From positions 1-35,228 of the forward strand of contig NZ_RRYW01000024.1 of the NCBI RefSeq assembly GCF_014861365.1: a stretch of DNA of 35,228 bases, given 5' to 3'. Every line of letters starts with the position of its first letter. The stretch's first letter is position 1. A program made the position numbers and the translations under genes. The stretch comes from Psychrobacter sp. FME6 (GTDB lineage Bacteria; Pseudomonadota; Gammaproteobacteria; Pseudomonadales; Moraxellaceae). A model generated the notes under the pieces. It made no database searches. It had not been told where the DNA came from and saw only the letters and a program-made list of their open reading frames with translations. Of the stretch, positions 15,956-25,423 are shown in pieces.

Positions 15956-16993
15956 ATGGCCTTAATATCCTTACGTCAACTTCTAGATCACGCCGCTGAG
16001 CACAACTATGGTGTTCCTGCCTTTAACGTCAACAACTTAGAGCAGATGCGTGCAATCATGATGGCAGCGGATGCGTGTGACTCACCTGTCATCGTTCAAG
16101 CCAGTGCTGGCGCACGTAAATATGCTGGGTCAGCATTTTTGCGTCATCTGATTATTGCTGCTATCGAAGAGTGGCCACATATTCCAGTAGTGATGCATCA
16201 AGATCATGGCATGTCACCAGCTATTTGCCAGCGCTCAATCCAGCTTGGCTTTTCATCGGTAATGATGGATGGCTCGCTTGGTGAAGATGGTAAAACACCA
16301 ATGGATTATGATTATAATGCCAGCGTTACTCGCGAAGTCGTTAAGTTGGCTCATGCGTGCGGCGTTTCAGTCGAAGGTGAGATTGGTTGTTTGGGTAGCC
16401 TTGAGACTGGCATGGCAGGCGAAGAAGACGGCTCTGGCGCAGAAGGCGTATTGGATCACGAACAATTATTAACCAGTGCTGACGAAGCTGAACAGTTTGT
16501 GAAAGACACCAACGTTGATGCGTTAGCGATTGCTATTGGTACCAGTCATGGTGCTTATAAGTTTACCCGTCCACCGACAGGCGATATTTTATCCATTGAG
16601 CGGGTAAAAGAGATTCATGCGCGTATTCCGAATACCCATCTGGTGATGCATGGCTCATCATCAGTGCCACAAGAATGGTTAAAAGTCATTAATGAAAATG
16701 GTGGCGATATTGGTGAGACTTATGGTGTGCCTGTTGAACAAATCGTCGAAGCGATTAAACATGGCGTCCGCAAAGTAAATATCGATACCGATTTACGCTT
16801 GGCATCAACTGGGGCTATCCGTGAGTTCCTCGCAAAAAATCCAAGTGAGTTTGATCCACGTAAATACTTTAAAGCGTCTATGGTTGCGATGTCAGATATC
16901 TGCACCAATCGTTTTGAAGCGTTTGGCTCTGCGGGTCAAGCACATAAGATTCGCCCAATCAGCCTTGAAGGTATGGTCGATTTTTATCAGTAA
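15956..16993 (+). CDS. fba: Class II fructose-bisphosphate aldolase
   Basis: Zinc-dependent aldolase that cleaves fructose-1,6-bisphosphate to two triose phosphates and works in reverse in gluconeogenesis. The 345-aa length and motifs fit the class II Calvin-cycle-type branch: [22 protein letters not shown] with zinc and catalytic residues (Asp and His of QDHG), [24 protein letters not shown] with zinc His, [10 protein letters not shown], and [13 protein letters not shown] near the phosphate site. The start is preceded by AGAGAG. An extended -10 promoter and a structured ~130-nt leader lie upstream. The IS element 273 nt upstream stops just short of this promoter. ruvA follows 85 nt later without an obvious terminator, so read-through is possible. 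Confidence 0.96.
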   Translation: MALISLRQLLDHAAEHNYGVPAFNVNNLEQMRAIMMAADACDSPVIVQASAGARKYAGSAFLRHLIIAAIEEWPHIPVVMHQDHGMSPAICQRSIQLGFSSVMMDGSLGEDGKTPMDYDYNASVTREVVKLAHACGVSVEGEIGCLGSLETGMAGEEDGSGAEGVLDHEQLLTSADEAEQFVKDTNVDALAIAIGTSHGAYKFTRPPTGDILSIERVKEIHARIPNTHLVMHGSSSVPQEWLKVINENGGDIGETYGVPVEQIVEAIKHGVRKVNIDTDLRLASTGAIREFLAKNPSEFDPRKYFKASMVAMSDICTNRFEAFGSAGQAHKIRPISLEGMVDFYQ

Positions 16994-17078
16994 GCTTGAC
17001 CGTTAAAAGATAGCATTCAATAACGAAATGGTTGCTCAGCTCATTTTTTATCATGGCTCTAATAACAGGTAGTGGATT

Positions 17079-17699
17079 ATGATTGGATTGATTACTGGAC
17101 AGGTGCAGTATTTGATGGCACCGACTGCTTGTATTATGACCACCTCTGGTGTTGGCTATGATATTGAGCTGCCATTGCCTTCGTTTTGCCAGTTACAGCT
17201 TAATGAGCAGACAAGTATTTGGACGCATTTTCATGTGCGTGAAGATGCGCAGCTGCTTTATGGCTTTATCGATCGTAAAGAGCGCGATGTCTTTCGTCAG
17301 TTGATTAAAATCAATGGCGTTGGGGCAAAAATGGCATTAGCAATGCTTTCTGCAATGTCAGCGGCTGAGCTTAAAATGCATGTCGAGCAAGAGTCAGAAA
17401 CGGCGTTGACCCGTATCCCAGGTATCGGCAAAAAGACGGCTCAGCGTTTATTGATTGAGCTAAAAGATAAGCTGAAAAATATCGAAGTTGATGACAGTAA
17501 TCTAGAGTTTGCTATTCAGCCTGTGGCAGTTTCTGCTGAAGGTAGTATTGTTGCTGAGGTCGAAGGCGCGTTGATTAGCTTGGGCTACAAAGAACGAGAA
17601 GCTCAGCAAGCCATAAAAGCTGCCAAAAGTAACGGTGATACCTTTGCCGATACGCAAAGTTTATTAAAGGCTACATTACAGCAGTTATCTGGATTTTAA
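17079..17699 (+). CDS. ruvA: Holliday junction branch-migration protein RuvA
   Basis: Tetrameric Holliday-junction-binding subunit that loads the RuvB motors during recombinational repair. All three domains are present in 206 aa. The N-terminal OB fold (1-65) contains MIGLITGQV and the VREDAQLLYGF strand. The helix-hairpin-helix domain has two hairpins (INGVGAKMALAMLS and IPGIGKKTAQRLLIEL). A flexible acidic linker follows (about 133-155), then the C-terminal UBA-like domain that contacts RuvB (VEGALISLGYKEREAQQAI). AGGTAGTGG precedes the ATG. ruvC is not adjacent. A terminator lies between ruvA and ruvB, so the two are probably transcribed separately here, unlike the E. coli operon. Confidence 0.97.
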   Translation: MIGLITGQVQYLMAPTACIMTTSGVGYDIELPLPSFCQLQLNEQTSIWTHFHVREDAQLLYGFIDRKERDVFRQLIKINGVGAKMALAMLSAMSAAELKMHVEQESETALTRIPGIGKKTAQRLLIELKDKLKNIEVDDSNLEFAIQPVAVSAEGSIVAEVEGALISLGYKEREAQQAIKAAKSNGDTFADTQSLLKATLQQLSGF

Positions 17700-17748
17700 G
17701 TCTTTTGGGCTCTATTACTATTGATACCGGTATAAGTCTAAATTAAGC

Positions 17749-17785
17749 AAATAAGCGACAGTCATTGTCGCTTATTTTCGTTTTA
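17749..17785 (+). terminator. Intrinsic terminator between ruvA and ruvB
   Basis: A perfect 12-bp stem (AAATAAGCGACA at 17749-17760 with its complement at 17766-17777), 5-nt loop, then TCGTTTT. It suggests ruvA and ruvB are partly uncoupled. Confidence 0.75.
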
Positions 17786-17966
17786 GGCTGTGCTTTATTT
17801 AATAGCTGCTTTATGATGTTGTGCATGACTTATGCGTAACGTTTGGTTATGCTATTCATAGCAATCCCAAACAATGTGGTTAGCTGTGTCAAGCTTGCTT
17901 AGTCTACTAAATGTAGTATTTGCACTCGCTTTCCTAGCTATTAAAAGCTTCTCAAATTTTTGAAAA

Positions 17967-17975
17967 TGGTATGAT
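17967..17975 (+). promoter_or_regulatory. Extended -10 promoter of ruvB
   Basis: TGGTATGAT is an extended -10 element 21 nt before the ruvB start, leaving a very short leader. No good -35 is seen. Confidence 0.4.
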
Positions 17976-17995
17976 TACTTCACTCTTTTAAGATA

Positions 17996-18991
17996 ATGAT
18001 AAAACCTATGATGCAAGATCGTTTGATTAATCCGCTGGAAGGGACAAGTGATGCGCCTGATGCCAATATTCGACCAGCATTATTAGCTGAATATATTGGT
18101 CAGCCAGTGGTACGTGAGCAGATGGAAGTGTTTATTGGTGCTGCCAGAGGTCGTAGTGAGGCGTTAGATCATACGCTTATCTTTGGTCCGCCAGGCTTAG
18201 GTAAAACGACGCTGGCCAATATTATTGCTCGTGAAATGGGTGGCAATCTGCGCTCAACCTCGGGACCTGTACTTGAGCGACCAGGTGATTTGGCAGCGAT
18301 GCTGACCAACTTGGAAGAGGGTGATATTTTATTTATCGATGAAATCCATCGCTTGAGCTCCGTCATTGAAGAAATACTTTATCCCGCGATGGAAGATTTT
18401 CAGCTGGATATTATGATTGGTGAAGGTCCAGCAGCACGCTCTATTAAACTTGATTTGCCACCGTTTACCTTAGTGGCAGCGACCACACGAGCAGGGTTAT
18501 TGACCTCGCCATTGCGTGATCGTTTTGGTATCGTTCAGCGGCTGGAGTTTTATAATATTGCTGATTTAACAACGATTGTCAGTCGTGCTGCCCGCTTGAT
18601 GCGTGTGCCGATGACCGACGATGGTGCCGTGGAGATTGCTCGCCGTGCTCGTGGTACGCCAAGGATTGCCAACCGTCTATTACGCCGTGTACGTGATTAT
18701 GCTGAAGTAAGGGGCGACGGTAGTATCAACGGCGCGATTGCCGGTAGCGCGCTCGATATGCTGGCAGTTGATAGGCGCGGTCTGGATCATTTGGACCGAC
18801 GTTATATTGAAATATTGCACGAGCGTTTTGATGGTGGCCCTGCTGGCGTTGAGGCAGTAGCGGCAGCGATGGCCGAGGATCGCGGTACACTTGAAGATGT
18901 GATTGAGCCGTACTTGATTCAACAAGGTTATGTATTGCGTACCGCTCGCGGTCGCGTATTGACTCAAATGGCGATTGATCAAATGTTATAG
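17996..18991 (+). CDS. ruvB: Holliday junction DNA helicase RuvB
   Basis: AAA+ hexameric motor that drives branch migration with RuvA. The 331-aa protein has Walker A GPPGLGKT (residues 64-71), Walker [10 protein letters not shown] (112-120), sensor-1 [18 protein letters not shown] with the arginine finger, sensor-2 [15 protein letters not shown] and a winged-helix C-terminus. The start is uncertain. Besides 17996, in-frame ATGs at 18008 and 18011 give an N-terminus (MQDRLI) closer to other RuvB proteins, and no candidate has a strong ribosome site. The stop codon lies inside the left arm of a MITE-like repeat (18987-19096), so the end of the gene has been shaped by it. Confidence 0.97.
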   Translation: MIKPMMQDRLINPLEGTSDAPDANIRPALLAEYIGQPVVREQMEVFIGAARGRSEALDHTLIFGPPGLGKTTLANIIAREMGGNLRSTSGPVLERPGDLAAMLTNLEEGDILFIDEIHRLSSVIEEILYPAMEDFQLDIMIGEGPAARSIKLDLPPFTLVAATTRAGLLTSPLRDRFGIVQRLEFYNIADLTTIVSRAARLMRVPMTDDGAVEIARRARGTPRIANRLLRRVRDYAEVRGDGSINGAIAGSALDMLAVDRRGLDHLDRRYIEILHERFDGGPAGVEAVAAAMAEDRGTLEDVIEPYLIQQGYVLRTARGRVLTQMAIDQML

Positions 18992-19096
18992 TTAATTCAC
19001 TATAAAAGAGTTACAGCGTTAACCTCGCTTGAAGTATAATATATACATCTACGCTTGGTTGCCTTGTACCGCTTTCACATTGAATCAACTATATAA
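18987..19096. repeat. MITE-like repeat with inverted ends
   Basis: About 110 nt bounded by inverted ends. The left end is TATAGTTAATTCACT (18987-19001). The right end, read on the other strand, is TATAGTTGATTCAAT (from 19094 back to 19080), matching 13 of 15. The left end is itself a near palindrome (TATAGT...ACTATA). Related motifs occur at 15721-15734 and 31383-31400. It encodes nothing and overlaps the ruvB stop codon. Confidence 0.55.
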
Positions 19097-19115
19097 TATT
19101 AAACCTAAACTATTA

Positions 19116-19165
19116 AAAAAAAGCGCCTACCTTTAATTGAGAGATTAAAGGCAGGCGCTTTTTTT
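19116..19165. terminator. Bidirectional terminator between ruvB and the FAD oxidase gene
   Basis: A long stem with arms ending in A-run and T-run (AAGCGCCTACCTTTAAT from 19121, complement 19144-19160) has one A/C mismatch and a 6-nt loop. Placed between convergent genes, it can terminate both. Confidence 0.9.
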
Positions 19166-19195
19166 ACTTCAGTGTTAAGATAAATGGCTTTACGA

Positions 19196-20614
19196 CTAAT
19201 GAGTAGGTAAAGCTTCAGGCCATATTTTCCCTGGATTTAAAATATTTTTGGGATCAAGGGCGGATTTAATGGCTTGCATCAGCACTAAAGCATTACCGTG
19301 CTCTTGCTGCATATATTTTTGTTTGCCTTGTCCGATGCCGTGTTCACCCGTACACGTACCATCCATCTCAATTGCACGCGTAGCTAGTCGGCTGATAATA
19401 CCGTCAGCGGTGGCGACTTCTTCTGGATTATTAGTATCCACTAACAGTAAAACATGAAAATTACCATCACCAACGTGGCCGACGATAGGTCCAATCATCC
19501 CAGATGCTTCGATATCTTTTGCTGTTGCGCTAAGACATTCTGCTAAACGTGAAATGGGTACACAGGCATCGGTGGATAAGGCACTGGCCTCGGGTCGTAG
19601 GGCAGAGCTGGCGTGATAAGCGTTATGCCGTGCTTGCCAAAGCCGTTTACGTTCGGCTTCATTGGTATCCCAAGCGAAATCGCGACCACCGAACTCTTCG
19701 ATGATATCGGTAAATATTTGCGCTTGTTCAGCGACGCTGGCCTCTGTGCCATGAAACTCTACAAATAGCGTTGGGGTCTCAGTCAAATCAAGGTTAGCAT
19801 ATTGATTACAGGCTTTGATTTGCACCGCATCGAGTAACTCAATTCGAGCAATTGGTAAACACATTTGAATGGTCAGCATGACTGCCTGACAAGCATCTTC
19901 GATGCTAGAAAAGTGACAAATCCCGCTGCCAATACATTCGCTAATACCGAATAATTTAAGCGTGACTTCAGTGACGATACCAAGCGTACCTTCTGAACCT
20001 ATCATTAACCTGGTCAAATCATAACCAGCAGCGGATTTTTTAGCCCGTGTGCCCGTTCGAACGATATCTCCGCTGGCGGTGACTACCTCAAGTGCCAGCA
20101 CCACATCTTTCATGGTGCCATAACGTACGGCGTTGGTTCCTGAAGCACGAGTGGCGACCATACCGCCGATACTGGCATTGGCACCTGGATCTATCGGAAA
20201 AAACAATCCTGTATCACGCAAATAATGATTTAGCTGCTCACGTGTGACCCCAGGTTGTACCGTTACCGTTAGGTCTTCATTATGAACCTGCAATATGGCA
20301 TCCATGGCATGCATATCGATACACAGTCCACCATAAGGCGCATTTAATTGCCCTTCTAAGGATGAACCAATACCGAAGGCAATCACTGGCATCTGATATT
20401 CATTACAAATAGCAACGGCAGCAGCAACCTCGTGTTTATCCTTTACCGTCAATACGGCGTCAGGTGGCTGGTTGGCGAGCCAAGTCATGGTATGACCATG
20501 TTGCTCGCGCACCGTTAGGTTGGTGGTGAGCTGTTTATCAAAACGGCCTTGTAAAGCTGCAATGGCATCACTGTGGTCTTTTTTAGTGGCAGTAGATAAA
20601 TGAGAGGTAGACAT
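19196..20614 (-). CDS. FAD-linked oxidase, D-lactate dehydrogenase (cytochrome) type
   Basis: A 472-aa flavoprotein of the GlcD/LDHD group, which oxidises D-2-hydroxy acids (D-lactate, glycolate or similar). The FAD_binding_4 domain contains PVIAFGIGSSLEGQ, the LTVTVQPGVTREQLN strand, FPIDPGANASIGGMVATRASGTNAVRYGT and GYDLTRLMIGSEGTLGIVTE. The C-terminal FAD-oxidase domain has VGHVGDGNFH and ends with the family sequence LDPKNILNPGKIW. Substrate cannot be fixed from motifs; the single-subunit length fits D-lactate dehydrogenase better than the multi-subunit glycolate oxidase. It lies 47 nt after ubiB on the same strand, so it may be co-transcribed with quinone-synthesis genes. No signal peptide or membrane segment is seen. 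Confidence 0.88.
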   Translation of the reverse strand: MSTSHLSTATKKDHSDAIAALQGRFDKQLTTNLTVREQHGHTMTWLANQPPDAVLTVKDKHEVAAAVAICNEYQMPVIAFGIGSSLEGQLNAPYGGLCIDMHAMDAILQVHNEDLTVTVQPGVTREQLNHYLRDTGLFFPIDPGANASIGGMVATRASGTNAVRYGTMKDVVLALEVVTASGDIVRTGTRAKKSAAGYDLTRLMIGSEGTLGIVTEVTLKLFGISECIGSGICHFSSIEDACQAVMLTIQMCLPIARIELLDAVQIKACNQYANLDLTETPTLFVEFHGTEASVAEQAQIFTDIIEEFGGRDFAWDTNEAERKRLWQARHNAYHASSALRPEASALSTDACVPISRLAECLSATAKDIEASGMIGPIVGHVGDGNFHVLLLVDTNNPEEVATADGIISRLATRAIEMDGTCTGEHGIGQGKQKYMQQEHGNALVLMQAIKSALDPKNILNPGKIWPEALPTH

Positions 20615-20661
20615 AGAGAATTCCTAAAGTCTTTTAAAAAAGTAGATAAAATTGATAAGTG

Positions 20662-22323
20662 TTACGCTAAAATGCGCCAAACTACCGCCAAAATCGCTAA
20701 TAGATAAAAGATAGGTGACAGCCAGCCAATGACTTGTGTGGCAATCGCAATAAAGATGACAAAACCAGCAAGCGCCAACCAGTCTCGGCGACGGTCGTTG
20801 AGCATATCAGCACGAATTTGTTGTATTTCACGTAATTGACTGTCTTGACGCGACCCTTGTGAGGCAAGGCTTTGTAGGCCTTGATCTAGCAGTTTGGGGA
20901 TATCAGTGGTAGATAATAAAATTTCTGGTAGCTGTTGGCGTAGCTGTTGTAAATTACGCATTGGATCCAGCTGCTCTTTAATCCAACTGCTTAAAATCGG
21001 CTTGGCGAGTGACCAAATATCGAGATCAGGATACAAATCCCGACCGAGACCCTCTACGTGCACCAAGGTCTTTAGCAGCAGCATTAACTGCGGCGGGATA
21101 CTCATGTGATGGCGGCGGGCAATATCTAAGATTTGCATCAAAACACCAGCAAAATCGATATCGTTAATGGATTTTTTTAACATAGGGCCAACGGTACGTT
21201 TCATATCGCGCATCAACGCATGCTTGTCGGCATTTGGTGGTATCCAACCGGCGCGGCTGACAATATCTACCATCGCGGTAAAATTATTATTCATCACTGC
21301 CAACAACATCCGCGCGACGATGAGCTGGTCGTCCTTTGATAAGGTACCCATGATGGCGCAGTCAAGCCCAATATAGCGCGGCTCATGACCCAAATCAGTT
21401 GGTGCGATATTTGTCGTTAGTGTCTTAACTGGCGGCGTCTCTACAAAGACGTTGCCTGGATGCATGTCAGCATGAAAGAAATTATCGCGAAATACTTGGG
21501 TGAAAAATATCGTCAAGCCTTTTTCTGCTAGGGCGGCACGGTCGTAACCCAGCTGATCAAACATTTCAACTTGTGAGATAGGCACGCCTTGAATACGCTC
21601 CATGACCATCACATTTTTGGACGAATCATAGACTTCAGGTACATACATCAATGCTGAACCCAAGAAGTTATTGCGCATCTGCGTGGTGTTGTCAGCCTCT
21701 AAGGTTAAATCCAGCTCGTTGAGCATGACTTGCCTGTAGTCTTCGACGATGTCGATGATATGTACGGCACGAGCGGCTTCGATACGAGCAGATGCCCAAG
21801 TAGCTAATTCACGTAGCAGTTCGAAATCGGCAACAATAGTGGTGCGAATATTAGGGCGAACGACTTTTACCACCACTTCACGGCCATCATGCAGGGCGGC
21901 AGTGTGCACTTGAGCAATAGAGGCCGCTGCTAATGGCTTAACGTCAAAGCGAGCAAATAGAATTTCGATAGATTGACCAAGTCCATACTTAGGGTCTTGG
22001 ATTTGGGTGATCGCAACATTAGAATCAAAAGATTTGACCTTGTCTTGTAACTGAACCAATTGCTCTATAATCTCAGGCGGCACTAAGTCGCGACGCGTTG
22101 AGAGCAGTTGTCCAAGTTTTAAAAACAGCGTACCCATATCTTCGAGTGCATACTTTATGGCATTTGGCTGGTGTTTTTTACCCCAAGCTGCTGGATGCAG
22201 ACGGATAATGCGCGCCAAAGGTTGCAGCTGCGGTGCTTCTTCAATAGAGAGGTGAGTATCAAGTCGATAGCTTGCGGCGATACGCCAAAGCTCAAATAAA
22301 CGAGCACGATGGGATAATAGCAT
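20662..22323 (-). CDS. ubiB: Ubiquinone biosynthesis protein UbiB (ABC1/ADCK atypical kinase)
   Basis: UbiB is a membrane-anchored protein-kinase-like ATPase needed for ubiquinone synthesis, probably helping extract or deliver lipid intermediates. The 553-aa sequence has the family's KxGQ motif (K69-L-G-Q72) with LLSTRRDLVPPEI, the Ala-rich nucleotide loop AAASIAQVHTA, the lysine strand REVVVKVVRPNI, the catalytic-loop equivalent FFHADMHPGNVFV, and IGLDCAIMGTL in place of DFG. Two hydrophobic segments close the protein (about 513-550), matching the C-terminal anchor. The gene follows ubiJ by 132 nt on the same strand, the same order as E. coli ubiE-ubiJ-ubiB. No strong ribosome site precedes the start. 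Confidence 0.95.
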   Translation of the reverse strand: MLLSHRARLFELWRIAASYRLDTHLSIEEAPQLQPLARIIRLHPAAWGKKHQPNAIKYALEDMGTLFLKLGQLLSTRRDLVPPEIIEQLVQLQDKVKSFDSNVAITQIQDPKYGLGQSIEILFARFDVKPLAAASIAQVHTAALHDGREVVVKVVRPNIRTTIVADFELLRELATWASARIEAARAVHIIDIVEDYRQVMLNELDLTLEADNTTQMRNNFLGSALMYVPEVYDSSKNVMVMERIQGVPISQVEMFDQLGYDRAALAEKGLTIFFTQVFRDNFFHADMHPGNVFVETPPVKTLTTNIAPTDLGHEPRYIGLDCAIMGTLSKDDQLIVARMLLAVMNNNFTAMVDIVSRAGWIPPNADKHALMRDMKRTVGPMLKKSINDIDFAGVLMQILDIARRHHMSIPPQLMLLLKTLVHVEGLGRDLYPDLDIWSLAKPILSSWIKEQLDPMRNLQQLRQQLPEILLSTTDIPKLLDQGLQSLASQGSRQDSQLREIQQIRADMLNDRRRDWLALAGFVIFIAIATQVIGWLSPIFYLLAILAVVWRILA

Positions 22324-22455
22324 AAGGTATAAGTACTCTAGAAAACGTCAGAAATAGGGTAGGTGCTATGTTGATCTGTATGCTTATCTTTAGGTAATGC
22401 CGACAAAAAACAGCGTTTAACCGTCGTCAATCAAACAAGCAATCAGTGAGATAAG

Positions 22456-23160
22456 CTACTGATGGAACGAGTTGCTGAGAAACTGAGCCTGTTCTTCTTT
22501 GATGGCTACCAATTTGGCTTCTTCACGCTCTACATCCGCACGCAGCTTTAATAGTTGCTGCTTGAGGTCGTTTACTTCTGCTGCCTCGATAGGATCGGGG
22601 ACACTATTGCCTGCGACATCGTTGGCCCAATCACTGACATCATCAAAGGCGCGCTTGGCACTATGACGCCAACTGCCTTTAAGCTGTGATATGAGCAGAT
22701 GCAGCTGGCTGGCCATCGGCTTACCGATAAACGGCTCAAGCTGTCCTGCTACATCAGGATCAAAACCTGCGACCAATTGTTTAAGCTGCATCAGCACTTT
22801 ATAGTCGCCAGCGATAGGTAAATTACCTTCAGCACCGCGCATCAGATTAAGCAACTGCGCGGGATTGTCTACGGTAATGATACAATCAGGGCGACTATGT
22901 CCAAGCCGCGCCCGCGCCATACTGGCCGTTTGACGCTCATCCATGCTGCCACTTGGCTCAAACACACTCTCGGTCGTCACTGGCTCAAAACGCAGCCGTT
23001 CATCAGTAAACAATACATCCAAATTAATTTCGGGCATGGCCATGTTCAGTCGCAGCACTTTGCCAGCAAGCGGTGCTAGACCAGCTTTGGTAATCTCATC
23101 GCTGGTAATCGCAATATTAATCAGCTTTTCGGCACCCGCCAATAGTAAGACAGTCAGCAT
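22456..23160 (-). CDS. ubiJ: Ubiquinone biosynthesis accessory factor UbiJ (SCP2 domain)
   Basis: UbiJ binds ubiquinone intermediates through an SCP2 lipid-carrier domain and helps organise the soluble Ubi complex. The 234-aa protein shows an N-terminal hydrophobic start (MLTVLLLAGAEKLIN), a central SCP2-like region (about residues 25-135, including RPDCIITVDNPAQLLNLMRG and the GDYKVLMQL segment), and a C-terminal coiled-coil (about 195-230, DLKQQLLKLRADVEREEAKL). This is the E. coli UbiJ layout, and the gene sits between ubiE and ubiB as expected. GAGAG precedes the ATG. Sequence conservation of UbiJ is low, so the assignment leans on layout and gene order. Confidence 0.87.
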   Translation of the reverse strand: MLTVLLLAGAEKLINIAITSDEITKAGLAPLAGKVLRLNMAMPEINLDVLFTDERLRFEPVTTESVFEPSGSMDERQTASMARARLGHSRPDCIITVDNPAQLLNLMRGAEGNLPIAGDYKVLMQLKQLVAGFDPDVAGQLEPFIGKPMASQLHLLISQLKGSWRHSAKRAFDDVSDWANDVAGNSVPDPIEAAEVNDLKQQLLKLRADVEREEAKLVAIKEEQAQFLSNSFHQ

Positions 23161-23295
23161 AAGGCTCTCGCATATTTAGTTGGGCGCCTTAAAAAAGCGC
23201 ATCGTTTATTAGGATTAGTTGCTCAGTAGTCATCGCTGGATCAGACGCTAGGACTTAAGAGTATTCGCCATTTTTATCGTTAGGATTTTTTATGG

Positions 23296-24441
23296 CTATG
23301 CTTTAAAACCGCGATGCACAGCAACGATACCAGCAGTCAAGTTATGATAATCACAATTCTCAAAACCTGCCTGTTGCATCATTTGCTTGAGCGTTTGCTG
23401 ATTGGGGTGCATGCGAATCGATTCGGCTAAGTATTGATAGCTTTCAGAATCATTGGCAATTAGCTTGCCCATGATCGGTAAGGCGGTAAATGAGTATAAA
23501 TCATAAGCTTTGGATAATGGCTCAAATACGGGTTTTGAGAACTCCAAAATCAATAAGCGACCACCTGGCTTTAACACGCGATACATGGATTTTAAGGCCG
23601 CATCTTTGTCCGTGACGTTGCGCAGACCGAAGCTAATGGTGATTAAGTCAAAGCTTTCATCGTCAAATGGCGCGAGTGTTTCAGCATTGGCCAGTACAAA
23701 GTCGACGTTGTTACAGCCAGCATTGATGAGGCGTTCGCGACCCACTTCTAGCATCGCGGCATTGATGTCTGATAACACCACGTGACCGTTTCTACCGACT
23801 TCACGACTGAATACTTTGGCCAAGTCTCCTGTACCGCCAGCGATATCAAGTACATGCTGACCGGCACGCACACCCGATAAGCTAATCGCATAGCGTTTCC
23901 ATAGGCGATGGATACCAAACGACATCAAGTCATTCATAATGTCATATTTTTTGGCAACAGAGGTGAAAACGTCAGCCACGCGCGCTTGTTTCTCCGCTTT
24001 ATTGACTGTCTTATAACCAAAATGGGTTTCTTCAGCACCGTCAGTATCGGTCGTGTGCGGGTTATTAATATCATTACGCTGGTTAAAAAGCGTTTGTTTT
24101 ATTTTTTCTACCTTGGTTTTTGCTGCGGTGTGGTTTGAAGCATCGTTTGTATGGTTATCTGGCATAGTGGTTTGTTGGCCTTGTGGCGTTCCAGTGGGTA
24201 GATCTTGGACTTGGGTAAATTCATTGGCATTAGTATTAGCATTGGCATTAGCACTGTCATTGACGTTTGGGTTTTGGCGAGCTTGTGCTTGGGCAGTGAT
24301 GTTTTGGTTATGGGTGATGCTATCTTGAACCAGCTTGTCTTGTAAATGACCGTTGGCGGTGTTACCGATGGCAGTATTATCAGCATCGTTAATGGATTTT
24401 TGATCAGCTTGGTTATGATTGTTATTTGAGTTATCAGTCAT
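23296..24441 (-). CDS. ubiE: Ubiquinone/menaquinone C-methyltransferase UbiE with long N-terminal extension
   Basis: SAM-dependent methyltransferase acting on the quinone ring (demethylmenaquinone and 2-polyprenyl-6-methoxy-benzoquinol). The core starts at about residue 137 (THFGYKTV) and shows [23 protein letters not shown], the SAM site [15 protein letters not shown] (198-212), FGLRNVTDK and [15 protein letters not shown], all typical. The protein is 381 aa against about 250 usually. The extra ~130 N-terminal residues are Asn, Gln, Thr and Ala-rich, lack any domain, and include a run encoded by a six-nucleotide repeat (24223-24252). The upstream start is supported by AGGA before the ATG at 24441. 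An alternative is initiation at an internal Met, though none lies close to the core boundary. First of the ubiE-ubiJ-ubiB set. Confidence 0.93.
   Translation of the reverse strand: MTDNSNNNHNQADQKSINDADNTAIGNTANGHLQDKLVQDSITHNQNITAQAQARQNPNVNDSANANANTNANEFTQVQDLPTGTPQGQQTTMPDNHTNDASNHTAAKTKVEKIKQTLFNQRNDINNPHTTDTDGAEETHFGYKTVNKAEKQARVADVFTSVAKKYDIMNDLMSFGIHRLWKRYAISLSGVRAGQHVLDIAGGTGDLAKVFSREVGRNGHVVLSDINAAMLEVGRERLINAGCNNVDFVLANAETLAPFDDESFDLITISFGLRNVTDKDAALKSMYRVLKPGGRLLILEFSKPVFEPLSKAYDLYSFTALPIMGKLIANDSESYQYLAESIRMHPNQQTLKQMMQQAGFENCDYHNLTAGIVAVHRGFKA
24223..24264. repeat. Hexanucleotide repeat inside ubiE
   Basis: Five consecutive six-base units of the form ATTRGY (24223-24252), plus two diverged units to 24264. 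On the coding strand they give alternating Asn-Ala/Thr codons. Six-base changes keep the frame, so length could vary without killing UbiE. Confidence 0.65.
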
Positions 24442-24483
24442 CGTCGTGTCCTATTATTGGTTTTTATGATGGTCTGTTTAAGC

Positions 24484-24512
24484 AATATAAGTGGCTAGTA
24501 GCCACTTATATT
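24484..24512. repeat. Perfect 13-bp hairpin between the FFLEELY-like gene and ubiE
   Basis: AATATAAGTGGCT (24484-24496) and its exact complement (24500-24512) surround a 3-nt loop. No T-run follows on the reverse strand, so it is not a standard terminator. It may attenuate or process the transcript entering ubiE. Confidence 0.6.
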
Positions 24513-24522
24513 ATTAAGCCTA

Positions 24523-25233
24523 TCATACACCAAACGCTGCTGGCTTACCGCCATTATCCGTGGCATGAACCTCATCAATAATTTGCATTTCGCGCTCACA
24601 AAATGGTTCAATAAAGCTGCTCACACTCTTGAGTGGCTTCATGGCTTTAAAACCTGAATCAATAAAATCGTAAAGTGGTTGAAAGTTATGGCGATAAGCG
24701 GTGCCCTTCGCTAGTGAAAAGGCTTTTTTTAGCATAAACGAGTTAAGATCCTTATCGGTACGATAACAGACCTCTTTAAGGTTGTTGATTTGGACTCGGC
24801 GTTCATCCGCTTCATCAACAGCGCGATAGGCGGCGAGCATATTATCTTCATTAACAGGCAGGTCTTGAGCAAGCAACCACTGCGCCAAATGTAAATCTAG
24901 CTCAACCGCTAGAATGGCCGCTTGAATACCCATGCTACCCGCTTCTAAAGAAGACTCTTTGGCAAGGCGTTCAAGTTTTTTGGCTTTCGGAAGGATGCGT
25001 CCTAATTGCTCTGCCAATACCTTAAATTCATCACCACCATATAGTTGTGTCAGAAAATAATCGGCCATTGGCTTGTTTTTTGGTTGTTCAAATAGGGTGC
25101 TATGCGTCTGTTTGATACGTGCTTGTTGCCATGATTGAACCTCTTTGAGCTTAGTGTTTAATGCGGCATCGTCATGATGTGGCAGCGCCCAAAAACGATT
25201 TAAGTGCTGTTGTAAATTGGTTAAAGCAGACAT
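24523..25233 (-). CDS. Conserved hypothetical protein, FFLEELY-motif type
   Basis: A helical, soluble protein of 236 aa starting MSALTNLQQHLNRFW. The upstream in-frame start at 25278 would add 15 hydrophobic residues. The start at 25233 is preferred because AGGA lies about 11 nt upstream and the family usually begins with a sequence like QQHLNRFW. The segment MADYFLTQLYGGDEFKVLAEQLGRILPKAKKL resembles the motif that gives the FFLEELY proteins their name. I know no function for them. It is the gene upstream of ubiE on the same strand, separated by 81 nt holding a perfect hairpin. A role linked to the ubi genes is only a suggestion of position. Confidence 0.75.
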   Translation of the reverse strand: MSALTNLQQHLNRFWALPHHDDAALNTKLKEVQSWQQARIKQTHSTLFEQPKNKPMADYFLTQLYGGDEFKVLAEQLGRILPKAKKLERLAKESSLEAGSMGIQAAILAVELDLHLAQWLLAQDLPVNEDNMLAAYRAVDEADERRVQINNLKEVCYRTDKDLNSFMLKKAFSLAKGTAYRHNFQPLYDFIDSGFKAMKPLKSVSSFIEPFCEREMQIIDEVHATDNGGKPAAFGV

Positions 25234-25423
25234 GGCAGGCAATCCTATAAAAGTAAAGATGACAATCAAATTGGTCATAAAAAGGTTTAAGTAATGCGAG
25301 ATTCTTATATCTATGAGTATCTATTAAAAATGCGCGCAAAATTGTGCTTACCTTAAAAGAAAATAAAGCAGAATACAAATGTCAAACTGTTACATAGCAG
25401 CGTTATTTACTGAATTGGTCAAA

